64,000 nucleotides of DNA. It comes from Flavobacterium sp. (lineage in GTDB: Bacteria > Bacteroidota > Bacteroidia > Flavobacteriales > Flavobacteriaceae). Below are positions 17,167 through 25,482 of the stretch, piece after piece. Where the stretch lies: NCBI RefSeq assembly GCF_029945805.1, contig NZ_JAQSDH010000035.1, positions 62,001-126,000 on the forward strand, given 5' to 3'. Within the stretch, counting starts at the first letter, position 1; the number at the start of each line of letters is the position of its first letter. The position numbers and the translations under genes were made by a program. Under the pieces are notes generated by a model. The model saw nothing but the letters and a program-made list of their open reading frames with translations, was not told the DNA's origin and searched no databases.

Positions 17167-20100
17167 TTACGATTGGCCCATCTTAAATCGAGGTAAATTT
17201 ATTTCGTGTTCCTGCGGATAGGGCGCCCGTTGCGTCATGCTTATATCTTCCCGTATTTGTTGTTGGGTTTGGAATCTTTTTTCATCCGTATCTGCATACC
17301 GCGGATCTGCAATAAACGGCATTTTGGCCATTTTAGTAATCGTAATAGTAGGGAAGTGGTAATCGACTTCAACTTGTCCCTGCAGTAAATAACAACCGCC
17401 ACCTTTAAAAGGATATTTTTGAAGGCAGTCTGCAAAGTGCGCTGTGTCAAAAAATTCTCCTTCGACATCAATCCACGTGCCAAAATACATATCCCCTTTT
17501 TTTGTTGGAACGTGTTTTCTTGAAATAAGATACGCGAGCATTTTGACCGTTTTCTTAGGGTGTTTTACCAAGTCTTTTGCCATAACATCGCCGCGATAGG
17601 AAGTCTGCAACAAATTAAAGGGCGTAACCGAAACTGGAAAAGTTAACAGCTCAATTTCATCAAAAGCATCTTCAAAAGCGGAACGGTTCAATACAGGCAA
17701 TTGGTATTCTTTCAACGGTTCTTCAAGCAACAGCCATCCTCTATTTTCGGGTTTGAAATTGAGCATCAACATTCGGGCAATGACTAGAAGTTCACTTTTG
17801 CTCTTTCCTGTAAACCGGAACGCGCCAATGAAAATTAATATTTGTATGCCTTCGATGCCAATAGCGATGCGGTTAATAAAATCTTCGATAGAGGTATAGT
17901 TACCATAAAGCTCTCGGTTCTCCTGTATTAATAGTGCAATTTTTGATTCCAGACTTTTTAAATGCTGAAATCCTAAATAAATATTCCGACCATATAAAGT
18001 AGTTTCCCAATCACTTTTGTTGACACATGGATTATGAATTTTAGCTCCCGACATTTTTGCTTCATGTATGTAAACTTCGGTTCGGTAAAAACCACCAAAA
18101 TTATTGATTACTGCAGTCATAAATTCTATCGGATAATGTACTTTCAAATACAGACTCTGATAGCTTTCCACAGCATATGAAGCCGAGTGTGCTTTACAAA
18201 AGGAATATCCGGCAAATGATTCGATTTGTCGGTATATTTCTTGACTAAGTGGTAACGGATGGCCTTTTTCGGCGCAGCACGTAAAAAAATTATCTTTTAC
18301 TTTCTGCAATGCTTCTTTAGATCTGCCTTTACCACTCATCGCACGACGTAAGATATCACCATCCGAAGCGGGAACTCCTGCATAATGCAATGCAATTTTG
18401 ATGACATCTTCCTGATATACCATGATTCCATAGGTTTCTCCCAATTGTTCTTTGAAAACATCATGAAAGTAGTCAAATTTATCAGGATGATTGTGCCGGA
18501 AAATGTATTCTTTCATCATACCACTTTGCGCCACTCCGGGACGAATAATAGACGAAGCTGCCACGAGTACTTTGTAATTTTCACATTTAAGTCGGCGTAA
18601 CAAACCTCTCATTGCTGGACTTTCAATATAAAAGCATCCAATTGTTTTTCCACGTCCTAAATAAGCATTGCATTGTGCTTCATCTTTTGAAATGCGCGTG
18701 TCTCGAATAGTAACTTCTATATTCTGGTTCTTTTTGACCAATTTTACGGTGTCGTCAATGTGACCGATGCCGCGTTGGCTTAAAATATCAAACTTTTCAA
18801 AGCCAATATTTTCAGCCACATGCATATCGAATTGAACAATAGGATAGCCTTTTGGAGGCATTTCCAAGGCCGTAAAATTGGTTATTGGTTCTTCTGAAAT
18901 AATGATGCCACACGAATGCATACTGCGTTGGTTTGGATATTTTTCGAGCATCATTCCGTATTCTTGTACTTGTTGCACTACCTTATTTTGATGGTGCTTG
19001 ATCATTGGGTTTTTGGCGAGTAAGTCTAATTCTTCTTTTGGTAAGCCAAATACTTTTCCGACTTCCCGAAAGATGGAACGGTATTTAAATTCGACATTCG
19101 TTCCGCAAAAAGCTACATGATCCGCGCCGTATTTACTGAAGATATAATCCAGAATGGTATTGCGTTCTTTCCACGACCAGTCAATATCAAAATCGGGTGG
19201 CGTTTTGCGGTTGAGGTTTAGAAAACGCTCAAAATATAAATCCAGTTCAATAGGACAAATATCGGTTATGCCTAAGCAATATGCTATAATACTATTGGCT
19301 CCGCTGCCGCGTCCGATGTGTAAAAATCCTTGAGAAATACTGTACCTAACAATGTCCCAAGTAATTAGAAAGTAACCGCTAAATCCTAGTTGATGTATGA
19401 CTTTCAGTTCTTTTTCAATCCGTGCTTTTGCGTCGTTATTATCTTTAGTATACCGCCAAGTTAATCCCTCATAAGCTAGTTTTGTTAGCAATTCAATATC
19501 GGTAGTGCTATTTTGGGTAAAGTGTTTTTTATTGCGAGGTGTTCCAAATTCATATTCAAAATTACATTGTTCGATTATCTTTTTCGTATTTTCAAGTATC
19601 TGTGGATAATCAACAAACTTTGAAATCAATTCCTCTAACGGAATCATTATTTCCGATACTTTACAATAATCCGTTTCGGTAAGTTTGGAACCTAGAATAT
19701 TCAAATCTATCGCACGAAGAATTTTGTGAAGGCTGTATTCTTTTTTGGTCCGATAAGTGACGGGTTGTAAGACCACCATTTTATCCAAAAAGCAGTTCCA
19801 TTTTGGATTGTATAGCTTTGGAAGTTGCTCTGGACGAATACCCACAAATTCATTTTCCTTCAAAACGTGCGGTTTATTTTCAAACGGATAAATAACCACT
19901 ACATTTTTGAAATTTGGCGCTTGGATGGGCAAAGGCGTGTTTTCAAAATTATGCTTTGTGATTAGCCTATTCATTTCGCTAATTCCTTCGCGATTTTTTG
20001 CCAGACCTATAAAATGCAAGGTATTAGTGTGTCTGAATTCAATTCCAACAATGGGTTTAATAGTTGCTGCTTCGCATAATTTTATAAAATCGTAGATTCC

Positions 20101-20226
20101 GGTAATGGTATTATTATCCGTCAAGGCCATTTCTTTTACACCGTGCAAAGCAGCTTCCTGCACTAAATCCGTTAATGGAATTGTACCGTAGCGCAACGAA
20201 TGATAGGAATGACAATTAAGATACAT
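17167..20226 (-). CDS. DnaE-type DNA polymerase, probably error-prone accessory alpha subunit
   Basis: 1019 residues, shorter than replicative DnaE (about 1150-1450). An N-terminal PHP domain (1-200; MYLNCHSYHSLRYGT, EMALTDNNTITGI) has lost several usual metal ligands (the second His of HxH is SYHS). The polymerase core has GRGSGANSIIAYCLGITD and the catalytic aspartates in PPDFDIDWSW (about residue 350). Later come SMHSCGIIIS and FCKAHSASYA. An OB-fold region is near 900. Placement 24 bp after dinB with a LexA-like repressor nearby points to a damage-inducible DnaE2-like translesion polymerase. No imuA/imuB pair is present. Confidence 0.88.
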   Translation of the reverse strand: MYLNCHSYHSLRYGTIPLTDLVQEAALHGVKEMALTDNNTITGIYDFIKLCEAATIKPIVGIEFRHTNTLHFIGLAKNREGISEMNRLITKHNFENTPLPIQAPNFKNVVVIYPFENKPHVLKENEFVGIRPEQLPKLYNPKWNCFLDKMVVLQPVTYRTKKEYSLHKILRAIDLNILGSKLTETDYCKVSEIMIPLEELISKFVDYPQILENTKKIIEQCNFEYEFGTPRNKKHFTQNSTTDIELLTKLAYEGLTWRYTKDNNDAKARIEKELKVIHQLGFSGYFLITWDIVRYSISQGFLHIGRGSGANSIIAYCLGITDICPIELDLYFERFLNLNRKTPPDFDIDWSWKERNTILDYIFSKYGADHVAFCGTNVEFKYRSIFREVGKVFGLPKEELDLLAKNPMIKHHQNKVVQQVQEYGMMLEKYPNQRSMHSCGIIISEEPITNFTALEMPPKGYPIVQFDMHVAENIGFEKFDILSQRGIGHIDDTVKLVKKNQNIEVTIRDTRISKDEAQCNAYLGRGKTIGCFYIESPAMRGLLRRLKCENYKVLVAASSIIRPGVAQSGMMKEYIFRHNHPDKFDYFHDVFKEQLGETYGIMVYQEDVIKIALHYAGVPASDGDILRRAMSGKGRSKEALQKVKDNFFTCCAEKGHPLPLSQEIYRQIESFAGYSFCKAHSASYAVESYQSLYLKVHYPIEFMTAVINNFGGFYRTEVYIHEAKMSGAKIHNPCVNKSDWETTLYGRNIYLGFQHLKSLESKIALLIQENRELYGNYTSIEDFINRIAIGIEGIQILIFIGAFRFTGKSKSELLVIARMLMLNFKPENRGWLLLEEPLKEYQLPVLNRSAFEDAFDEIELLTFPVSVTPFNLLQTSYRGDVMAKDLVKHPKKTVKMLAYLISRKHVPTKKGDMYFGTWIDVEGEFFDTAHFADCLQKYPFKGGGCYLLQGQVEVDYHFPTITITKMAKMPFIADPRYADTDEKRFQTQQQIREDISMTQRAPYPQEHEINLPRFKMGQS

Positions 20227-20250
20227 TTGTTTTATTATTTAAATCAATTA

Positions 20251-21405
20251 CTATAAATCGTTAATTAATTTGGCTCCAGCACATCGGCTAACGGCATCGG
20301 CTCCAAAGCGATTTCTGATTTTATCCATGGTCTGATATAAGGACATCATTTCTACCGTGTCTTCAAACATATTAATCTGATAAGTTCCGCGGGCAAGACC
20401 ACTGAAACGCACTCCGATTAATCGTATTCGCATCCGACGGTTATAGAGCGCATCAAATAATTCCAACACATATTTAATCAAGATATGATCGCAAGAAGTA
20501 TAGGCTATTTTTAATTGTTTGGTTTCTGTATCAAAATTGGCATAGCGTAATTTTACTACTAGTATGGAAGGCAGCCATTGTTCCTGACGGGACTGATAAG
20601 CAAGCTTTTCGACCATACTAATTAGATGTGATTTTACTTTTTTAATGTCAATAGTATCCTGCGTATAAGTATGCTCGGTGGAGATTGATTTTCTTTCTAC
20701 ATAAGGTTGAACGGGAGTATTATCTATTCCGTTTGCTTTTCGCCACAATTCGAGTCCCATTTTTCCGAACATTCCTTGCATATAGCGTTGTGGCATTTCA
20801 GAAAGTTTCTCAATGTTACGTATTCCCAATTGCGATAACGATTTGAAATTTTGTTCACCAATGCCAGGAATTTTTCTAATAGAAAGTGGATTTAGGAAAG
20901 ATTGCACCATCGTTTCTGAAATCTCTAAATTTCCTTTTGGTTTTCCTTCACCTGTGGCTATTTTGGAAACGGTTTTATTTATGGATAGTGCAAAACTTAT
21001 TGGTAAACCTGTTTCTTTTGTGATAGTGTTTGAAAGTTCATTTGTCCATTTGTAACAGCCGTAAAATTTATCCATGCCGGTAATGTCGAGATAAAATTCG
21101 TCAATGCTAGACTTCTCCACTATGGGTGCTCGCTCTTCAATAATCTGTGTTACTTCTTGTGATTTATTGGTAAACAATTCCATATCGCCTTTAATGACTT
21201 TTGCTTCTGGACAAAGTTGTAAAGCCATACGGATAGGCATAGCGGAACGCACTCCAAAACGGCGGGCTTCATACGAGCAGGAAGCCACAACGCCTCGTTC
21301 TCCACCGCCAACAATTATCGGGATACCATTTAATTGCGAGTTTTGGAGCCTTACACAAGACACGAAAAAAGTGTCCAAATCCATGTGTACGATTGAGCGT
21401 TGCAT
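20251..21405 (-). CDS. dinB: DNA polymerase IV-like Y-family polymerase
   Basis: 384 residues. Catalytic residues are present in HMDLDTFFVSC and SSIDEFYLDITGM, so it is active-type rather than an ImuB. It also has SYEARRFGVRSAMP, the HhH segment IRKIPGIGEQNFKSLSQLGI, and a little-finger domain (about 240-350). Translesion synthesis in the cytosol is the expected role. It is the first gene of the leftward cassette. Its predicted -7 element TATTTTTG (minus strand, 21436-21443) lies next to the palindromic operator shared with the divergent repressor gene. Confidence 0.9.
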   Translation of the reverse strand: MQRSIVHMDLDTFFVSCVRLQNSQLNGIPIIVGGGERGVVASCSYEARRFGVRSAMPIRMALQLCPEAKVIKGDMELFTNKSQEVTQIIEERAPIVEKSSIDEFYLDITGMDKFYGCYKWTNELSNTITKETGLPISFALSINKTVSKIATGEGKPKGNLEISETMVQSFLNPLSIRKIPGIGEQNFKSLSQLGIRNIEKLSEMPQRYMQGMFGKMGLELWRKANGIDNTPVQPYVERKSISTEHTYTQDTIDIKKVKSHLISMVEKLAYQSRQEQWLPSILVVKLRYANFDTETKQLKIAYTSCDHILIKYVLELFDALYNRRMRIRLIGVRFSGLARGTYQINMFEDTVEMMSLYQTMDKIRNRFGADAVSRCAGAKLINDL

Positions 21406-21435
21406 ATTCTAAAATTGTGGGGTTAAATTATTATA

Positions 21436-21491
21436 CAAAAATATGCGGAATACGCACTTTAATTTATATATTTGAAGTGATAAATCCTCAC
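21436..21491. promoter_or_regulatory. divergent promoters and shared palindrome of the damage-response cassette
   Basis: Leftward -7 TATTTTTG (21436-21443, for dinB) and rightward -7 TATATTTG (21467-21474, for the repressor) both match TAnnTTTG. Between them lies TGCGGAATACGCA (21444-21456), an inverted repeat TGCG-N5-CGCA that covers both upstream promoter regions. A second candidate, GTGA-N7-TCAC (21477-21491), covers the predicted repressor transcription start. These are the natural operators for the S24/XRE repressor; binding is inferred. Confidence 0.6.
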
Positions 21492-21502
21492 ATTAACATA
21501 TC

Positions 21503-22267
21503 ATGTCGTTATTTTCCGATAATATAAAGATTCTTAGAAACAAGAAAAGTGTCACTCAGCAAGTAGTTGCGGAAGGTTGTAGGGTGCCGAGAGACCGTTA
21601 CGTAAAATATGAAGGCGGCATTAATCTTCCGCCACCGGATTTTTTGTTGGCGGTATCGCGGTATTTTCACATCAGTATCGATATCTTATTGTCGGTGGAT
21701 TTAAGAAAAATTCCGGTGGATGATTTACTCCAATTAGGAGACAATAGAATTTTATTACCTATAGTAGTAGATCAAAACGGTAATAATTTTATAGAAATAA
21801 TTCCGCATAAAGCGCGAGCAGGATATTTGACGGGTTATTCAGATCCGGAGTTTATAGAAAATCTTCAACAAGTTGCCTTGCCTTTTTTAGGTGCTGGAAA
21901 AATGAGAGCTTTCCCAATAGGAGGAGACTCTATGCCGCCCCATACCGATAAAAGTTTTGTGGTTGGACGCTATGTTGAAAATCTTGGAGAAATTAAGAAA
22001 GATAAAACTTATATCATAATTACCCTTAGTGAAGGCATCACATACAAAAGATTGAACAGCAAAAATGTGGATTCTATAACGGTCGAACCCGATAATATTA
22101 TTTACAGTCCGTATGATATTAGGCTATCCGATATATTGGAAATTTGGGAATATGTGGCGCACATTGGACAAGACGACACTAAAATATCAGCAGAAAATGC
22201 GTCAATGGATACTTTGATTTTGGAAATGAGTAGAGACATTAAGCAGTTGAAAAACCGACTTGTCTAG
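21503..22267 (+). CDS. LexA-like self-cleaving repressor (XRE HTH plus S24 peptidase)
   Basis: 254 residues. An N-terminal XRE helix-turn-helix (about 5-62; VTQQVVAEGCRVPRDRYVKY) is followed by an S24 domain. The cleavage pair is Ala106-Gly107 (HKARAGYLTGY), the nucleophile Ser143 (GGDSMPPH) and the general base Lys182 (GITYKRLN). The spacing Gly to Ser to Lys is close to that of LexA. It should repress the divergent dinB-dnaE-exo-alkB genes and itself, and be cleaved on DNA damage with RecA. A short coiled-coil tail ends the protein. Start chosen from the predicted promoter and the HTH. Confidence 0.88.
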   Translation: MSLFSDNIKILRNKKSVTQQVVAEGCRVPRDRYVKYEGGINLPPPDFLLAVSRYFHISIDILLSVDLRKIPVDDLLQLGDNRILLPIVVDQNGNNFIEIIPHKARAGYLTGYSDPEFIENLQQVALPFLGAGKMRAFPIGGDSMPPHTDKSFVVGRYVENLGEIKKDKTYIIITLSEGITYKRLNSKNVDSITVEPDNIIYSPYDIRLSDILEIWEYVAHIGQDDTKISAENASMDTLILEMSRDIKQLKNRLV

Positions 22268-22282
22268 CCTATAATGGAAGTT

Positions 22283-22396
22283 CTATTTACTCTTGACGAT
22301 TGTCATTAAAAAACTAATGGCAATCAATATAATTCCGATAATAGCCATGGCAAAAAACACTCCTATACCGGGTCCGCAGTTTACTATTTCAGTCAT
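22283..22396 (-). CDS. 37-residue single-helix membrane protein
   Basis: The frame reads MTEIVNCGPGIGVFFAMAII and continues with a hydrophobic helix to the tail TIVKSK. That makes one transmembrane segment with a short Gly/Pro-containing N-terminus. It is preceded by a perfect -7 element on the same strand. It fills an otherwise empty gap between the repressor and hemN. I do not know a family; small proteins of this kind often tune membrane enzymes. Confidence 0.55.
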   Translation of the reverse strand: MTEIVNCGPGIGVFFAMAIIGIILIAISFLMTIVKSK

Positions 22397-22420
22397 TACA
22401 TTTATATTTTATAATTACCT

Positions 22421-22428
22421 CAAAATTA
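22421..22428 (-). promoter_or_regulatory. -7 element for the 37-residue membrane protein
   Basis: Minus-strand TAATTTTG matches TAnnTTTG and ends 25 bp before the ATG (22394-22396). No clear -33 TTG. Confidence 0.45.
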
Positions 22429-22589
22429 GATAGAAACAGCGCTTCGGAATTTATACGATTTGATATATAAATTCAATAATTTCCACTAGACCAATATGCA
22501 TTTAGTATAGCCGTTCTCTCTAAAAAAAAGGCATTCAGTAAATAAATTATATTCAATGACTTGAGCTTTTTATGTTAAGAATGTAGTAT

Positions 22590-22633
22590 ATGATAATTAT
22601 CATTTTTCTTTTTTGGATAGAGCTTTACTTTTG
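22590..22633 (+). promoter_or_regulatory. hemN promoter with Fnr-type operator
   Basis: A perfect 14-bp palindrome ATGATAATTATCAT (22590-22603) and the -7 element TACTTTTG (22626-22633). The centre-to-first-T distance is 29.5 bp, so the operator is near -42. The same arrangement precedes ccoS and ccoI. Confidence 0.75.
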
Positions 22634-22650
22634 GGACATAATTATATCTC

Positions 22651-24015
22651 ATGAAAACCTCATTAGTTCAGAAATACAATGTTCCCGGTCCGCGCTATAC
22701 CAGTTATCCGACGGTACCGTATTGGAATGAAGCTGATTTTACTTACGAGGGTTGGATAACAACACTTAAAAAATCGTTCGCCGAGAGTAATGATTCAGAA
22801 GGAATTAGCCTTTATATTCATTTACCTTTTTGTGAAAGTTTGTGTACGTTTTGTGGTTGCCATAAAAGAATTACCAAGAATCATGGCTTGGAAGACCCTT
22901 ATATTACTGGTGTGCTGAAAGAATGGAGTTTGTACTGTAAATTATTGGGTGAAAAACCTAGAATAAAGGAAATTCATCTTGGTGGCGGAACCCCAACATT
23001 TTTCTCGGTAAACAATTTGGAAGATTTGATTAATGGAATTTTTTCGTATGCTCAAAAGGCGGAAAATTGCGAAATGAGTTTTGAAGGTCATCCCAATAAT
23101 ACAACCCGCGAGCATTTGCAAAAACTGTATGATTTAGGATTTAGAAGAGTCAGTTTTGGTGTTCAGGATTATTCTGAGAAAGTACAGAAAGCCATTCATA
23201 GAGAACAGCCTTTTCACAATGTGGCAAAAGTTACGTTTTGGGCACGTGAAATTGGCTATACTTCTATTGGACACGATATTATCTTCGGACTTCCTTTTCA
23301 AACACGAGAAGATGTAATCGATACTATTGAGAAGACGAAATCACTGCATCCGGACCGACTCGCTTTTTACAGCTATGCTCATGTGCCTTGGATTAAAGGA
23401 AACGGACAACGCGGATTTAAAGATGAAGATATCCCGAAAGATGATGAGAAACGAATGTTGTATGAAGTAGGGAAAAATTTATTGGAGAAAAATGGGTATC
23501 ACGAAATAGGAATGGATCATTTTGCTCTTGATACGGATGCTATGTATGAGGCGTTCCAAAATAAAAAACTGCACCGTAATTTTATGGGCTACAGTGCTTC
23601 CAAAACGCAATTGATGATTGGACTTGGCGTTTCTTCCATCAGCGATAGTTGGTATAGTTTTGCACAAAATGTCAAAAATCTTGAAGATTATTATCAAATA
23701 TTGGAATGGGATAAATTACCCGTTGTTAAAGGACATTTGCTAACTGATGAAGATTTGATTATCCGCAAACATATCTTGAATTTAATTTGTGGATTTGAAA
23801 CTTCTTGGGAAAAGAAAGTGAATTACTTTACTGAAATTCCCGAAATTTTGAAGCAGTTGAAAGAAATGGTGAATGATAAATTAGTGGTAATCAAAAATGA
23901 CTCCATCACTATAACCGAAGAAGGGAAAGCTTTCGTACGGAATATTTGCATGGCTTTTGATTTGCGAATGCGAAGAAAAGCGCCTGAAAATCAATTATTT
24001 TCGTCAACGATATAA
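22651..24015 (+). CDS. hemN: oxygen-independent coproporphyrinogen III oxidase
   Basis: 454 residues, normal length. The radical-SAM cluster is in YIHLPFCESLCTFCGCHK (about residues 54-71), preceded by the HemN start NVPGPRYTSYPTVPYW. LGGGTPTFFS and DRLAFYSYAHVPW, the SAM and substrate regions, are intact. It converts coproporphyrinogen III to protoporphyrinogen IX without oxygen, supplying heme for the cbb3 oxidase encoded nearby. The Fnr-type palindrome in its promoter fits low-oxygen induction. A strong hairpin follows the gene. Confidence 0.95.
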   Translation: MKTSLVQKYNVPGPRYTSYPTVPYWNEADFTYEGWITTLKKSFAESNDSEGISLYIHLPFCESLCTFCGCHKRITKNHGLEDPYITGVLKEWSLYCKLLGEKPRIKEIHLGGGTPTFFSVNNLEDLINGIFSYAQKAENCEMSFEGHPNNTTREHLQKLYDLGFRRVSFGVQDYSEKVQKAIHREQPFHNVAKVTFWAREIGYTSIGHDIIFGLPFQTREDVIDTIEKTKSLHPDRLAFYSYAHVPWIKGNGQRGFKDEDIPKDDEKRMLYEVGKNLLEKNGYHEIGMDHFALDTDAMYEAFQNKKLHRNFMGYSASKTQLMIGLGVSSISDSWYSFAQNVKNLEDYYQILEWDKLPVVKGHLLTDEDLIIRKHILNLICGFETSWEKKVNYFTEIPEILKQLKEMVNDKLVVIKNDSITITEEGKAFVRNICMAFDLRMRRKAPENQLFSSTI

Positions 24016-24024
24016 AACAAAAAT

Positions 24025-24052
24025 AAACGCCATCCTTTTAGAGATGGCGTTT
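24025..24052. terminator. bidirectional terminator between hemN and the cco operon
   Basis: AAACGCCATC (24025-24034), an 8-base loop and GATGGCGTTT (24043-24052) form a perfect 10-bp stem with A and T ends. It lies between the convergent ends of hemN and the YdcH-like gene and can serve both. Confidence 0.85.
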
Positions 24053-24055
24053 GCT

Positions 24056-24289
24056 TTAATTACTATTTAAAAGTGCGAAAATTTCATCTTTGATATGTAG
24101 CAATTTTGTCTTCAGAGCATGGGCATATTCATCAGTAACCGTTTCGCTATCAGTATTGATTCTATGAATTTCATGTTCGAGTTCATGGTATTCATCAAAT
24201 AGTTTTCTGAAGTGGTTATTGCTGATTTTCAGTTCGTGAATCTTCTCTTGAAAATCGGGGAATTCGTGCAGTAAATCGTGTCTTTCCAT
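24056..24289 (-). CDS. YdcH-like DUF465 small helical protein
   Basis: 77 residues, all helical, with the DUF465 pattern HELKISNNHFRKLFDEYHEL and LKTKLLHIKDEIFALL. Family function is not established. It is 18 bp downstream of the SafE-like gene at the end of the cco operon and probably shares its transcript. Confidence 0.85.
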   Translation of the reverse strand: MERHDLLHEFPDFQEKIHELKISNNHFRKLFDEYHELEHEIHRINTDSETVTDEYAHALKTKLLHIKDEIFALLNSN

Positions 24290-24307
24290 GGTATAAATTT
24301 TTAGTTA

Positions 24308-25012
24308 TTAATTATGACAATTAGGCGTAGCCTGAACAAAAAGCGCAAGTGATGAAGGCGATATATAGGGGATACCTAAACCTAATCCTCTCAGAATAAA
24401 TAAGGTTCCAATGAGTACAACCATATACGGAATTGCCTTTTGTACTTTGTTTCGGATGGGTAGTGTCATAAGCTCTTTAAAATAGATAAGGATGCTCATT
24501 AGCGGCACAGTTCCGAGTCCGAATAAAACCATATAAAGCATTCCAAGCGTTACATCTTGCATGGCAATAGCACCGAATAATGCGGCGTATACTAATCCGC
24601 AAGGCAGAAAACCATTTAATACTCCAATGGTGAATAATGATTTATAACTTTTAGTTCTAAACTGTTTTCCCAAAGCGGTTTTAACTGAGGAAATAATTCT
24701 GAAAATGGGTTTAGAAAAATTGTATTGGGCAAAAATACGTTCTGGAATCAGGATAATTGCAATCATTACTACTCCGGCAAAAATGGACAACTGCTGCTGT
24801 ATTCCAGCGAGAAAAAATCCTTTACCAATAAAACCAAAAAGTAAACCGATGCTCGCGTAAGCACTGATTCTACCGAGGTGATAGGTCAAAAGTTGCGTCA
24901 CTTTCTTAGCCGGATTGTTACGATCAACAGGCAACATAATGGCTATTGGACCACACATTCCTACGCAGTGAAGACTGCTTATTAAACCTAATAAAAGTGC
25001 AGAATAAATCAT
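24308..25012 (-). CDS. SafE/DsbD-like membrane protein of the cco operon
   Basis: 234 residues with about six helices. The N-terminus SSLHCVGMCGPIAIMLP carries the paired Cys of the DsbD-transmembrane-like family found in cbb3 oxidase operons. It also has GVLNGFLPCGLVYAALFGAI. Relatives are linked with copper or cytochrome c delivery to the oxidase. It differs from the TauE/SafE exporter at 4016-4804 in having CxxC-type cysteines. Stop and start are 2 bp from ccoH. Confidence 0.85.
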   Translation of the reverse strand: MIYSALLLGLISSLHCVGMCGPIAIMLPVDRNNPAKKVTQLLTYHLGRISAYASIGLLFGFIGKGFFLAGIQQQLSIFAGVVMIAIILIPERIFAQYNFSKPIFRIISSVKTALGKQFRTKSYKSLFTIGVLNGFLPCGLVYAALFGAIAMQDVTLGMLYMVLFGLGTVPLMSILIYFKELMTLPIRNKVQKAIPYMVVLIGTLFILRGLGLGIPYISPSSLALFVQATPNCHN

Positions 25013-25014
25013 TT

Positions 25015-25464
25015 CTAATTGATATAAACTATTTTTTTGCTAATATAATCAATGTTGTTATAATTCCATGACATGGTAATGTCCCAACGACCGCCTGCGA
25101 AATCACGTTTAGGTATGAGCAGTGAAGTTTGATTCAACTGGAGCGGTATTTCAAAGTCCAGTTTTTTAGCAGACGGTCTGTAGAAGGACACTTTTCCTTT
25201 TATTTGTTGTGGAATGAAGCGTTCAGGGAAAACAATTTTAATGCCTTCTGTATCTACTTCTATTGTGGGTTTTTCAGGTAAATTAGCTGCGTTTTGTATT
25301 TTCTGCATTTCGTCACCAAACTTAGCATCGTGCTTGTAGTATTCCTCTACAACCAATTCGTTATCGTATTTAGAATTGCTCTGTACCCTAAATACAAAAA
25401 ACAATATGAAGCTGATGAATAATGCGAAAGCTATTACTATTCCCGTTCCCCAATTTATTTTCAT
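25015..25464 (-). CDS. ccoH: FixH/CcoH-like cbb3 oxidase assembly protein
   Basis: 149 residues with one N-terminal membrane helix (about 6-25) and a periplasmic beta domain. It has the family features YYKHDAKFGDEMQKIQNAANL and KGKVSFYRPS. It helps assembly or stability of the cbb3 complex. It lies 18 bp after ccoG and 2 bp before the SafE-like gene. Confidence 0.85.
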   Translation of the reverse strand: MKINWGTGIVIAFALFISFILFFVFRVQSNSKYDNELVVEEYYKHDAKFGDEMQKIQNAANLPEKPTIEVDTEGIKIVFPERFIPQQIKGKVSFYRPSAKKLDFEIPLQLNQTSLLIPKRDFAGGRWDITMSWNYNNIDYISKKIVYIN

Positions 25465-25482
25465 TAGTACTAATTTTTTAAG

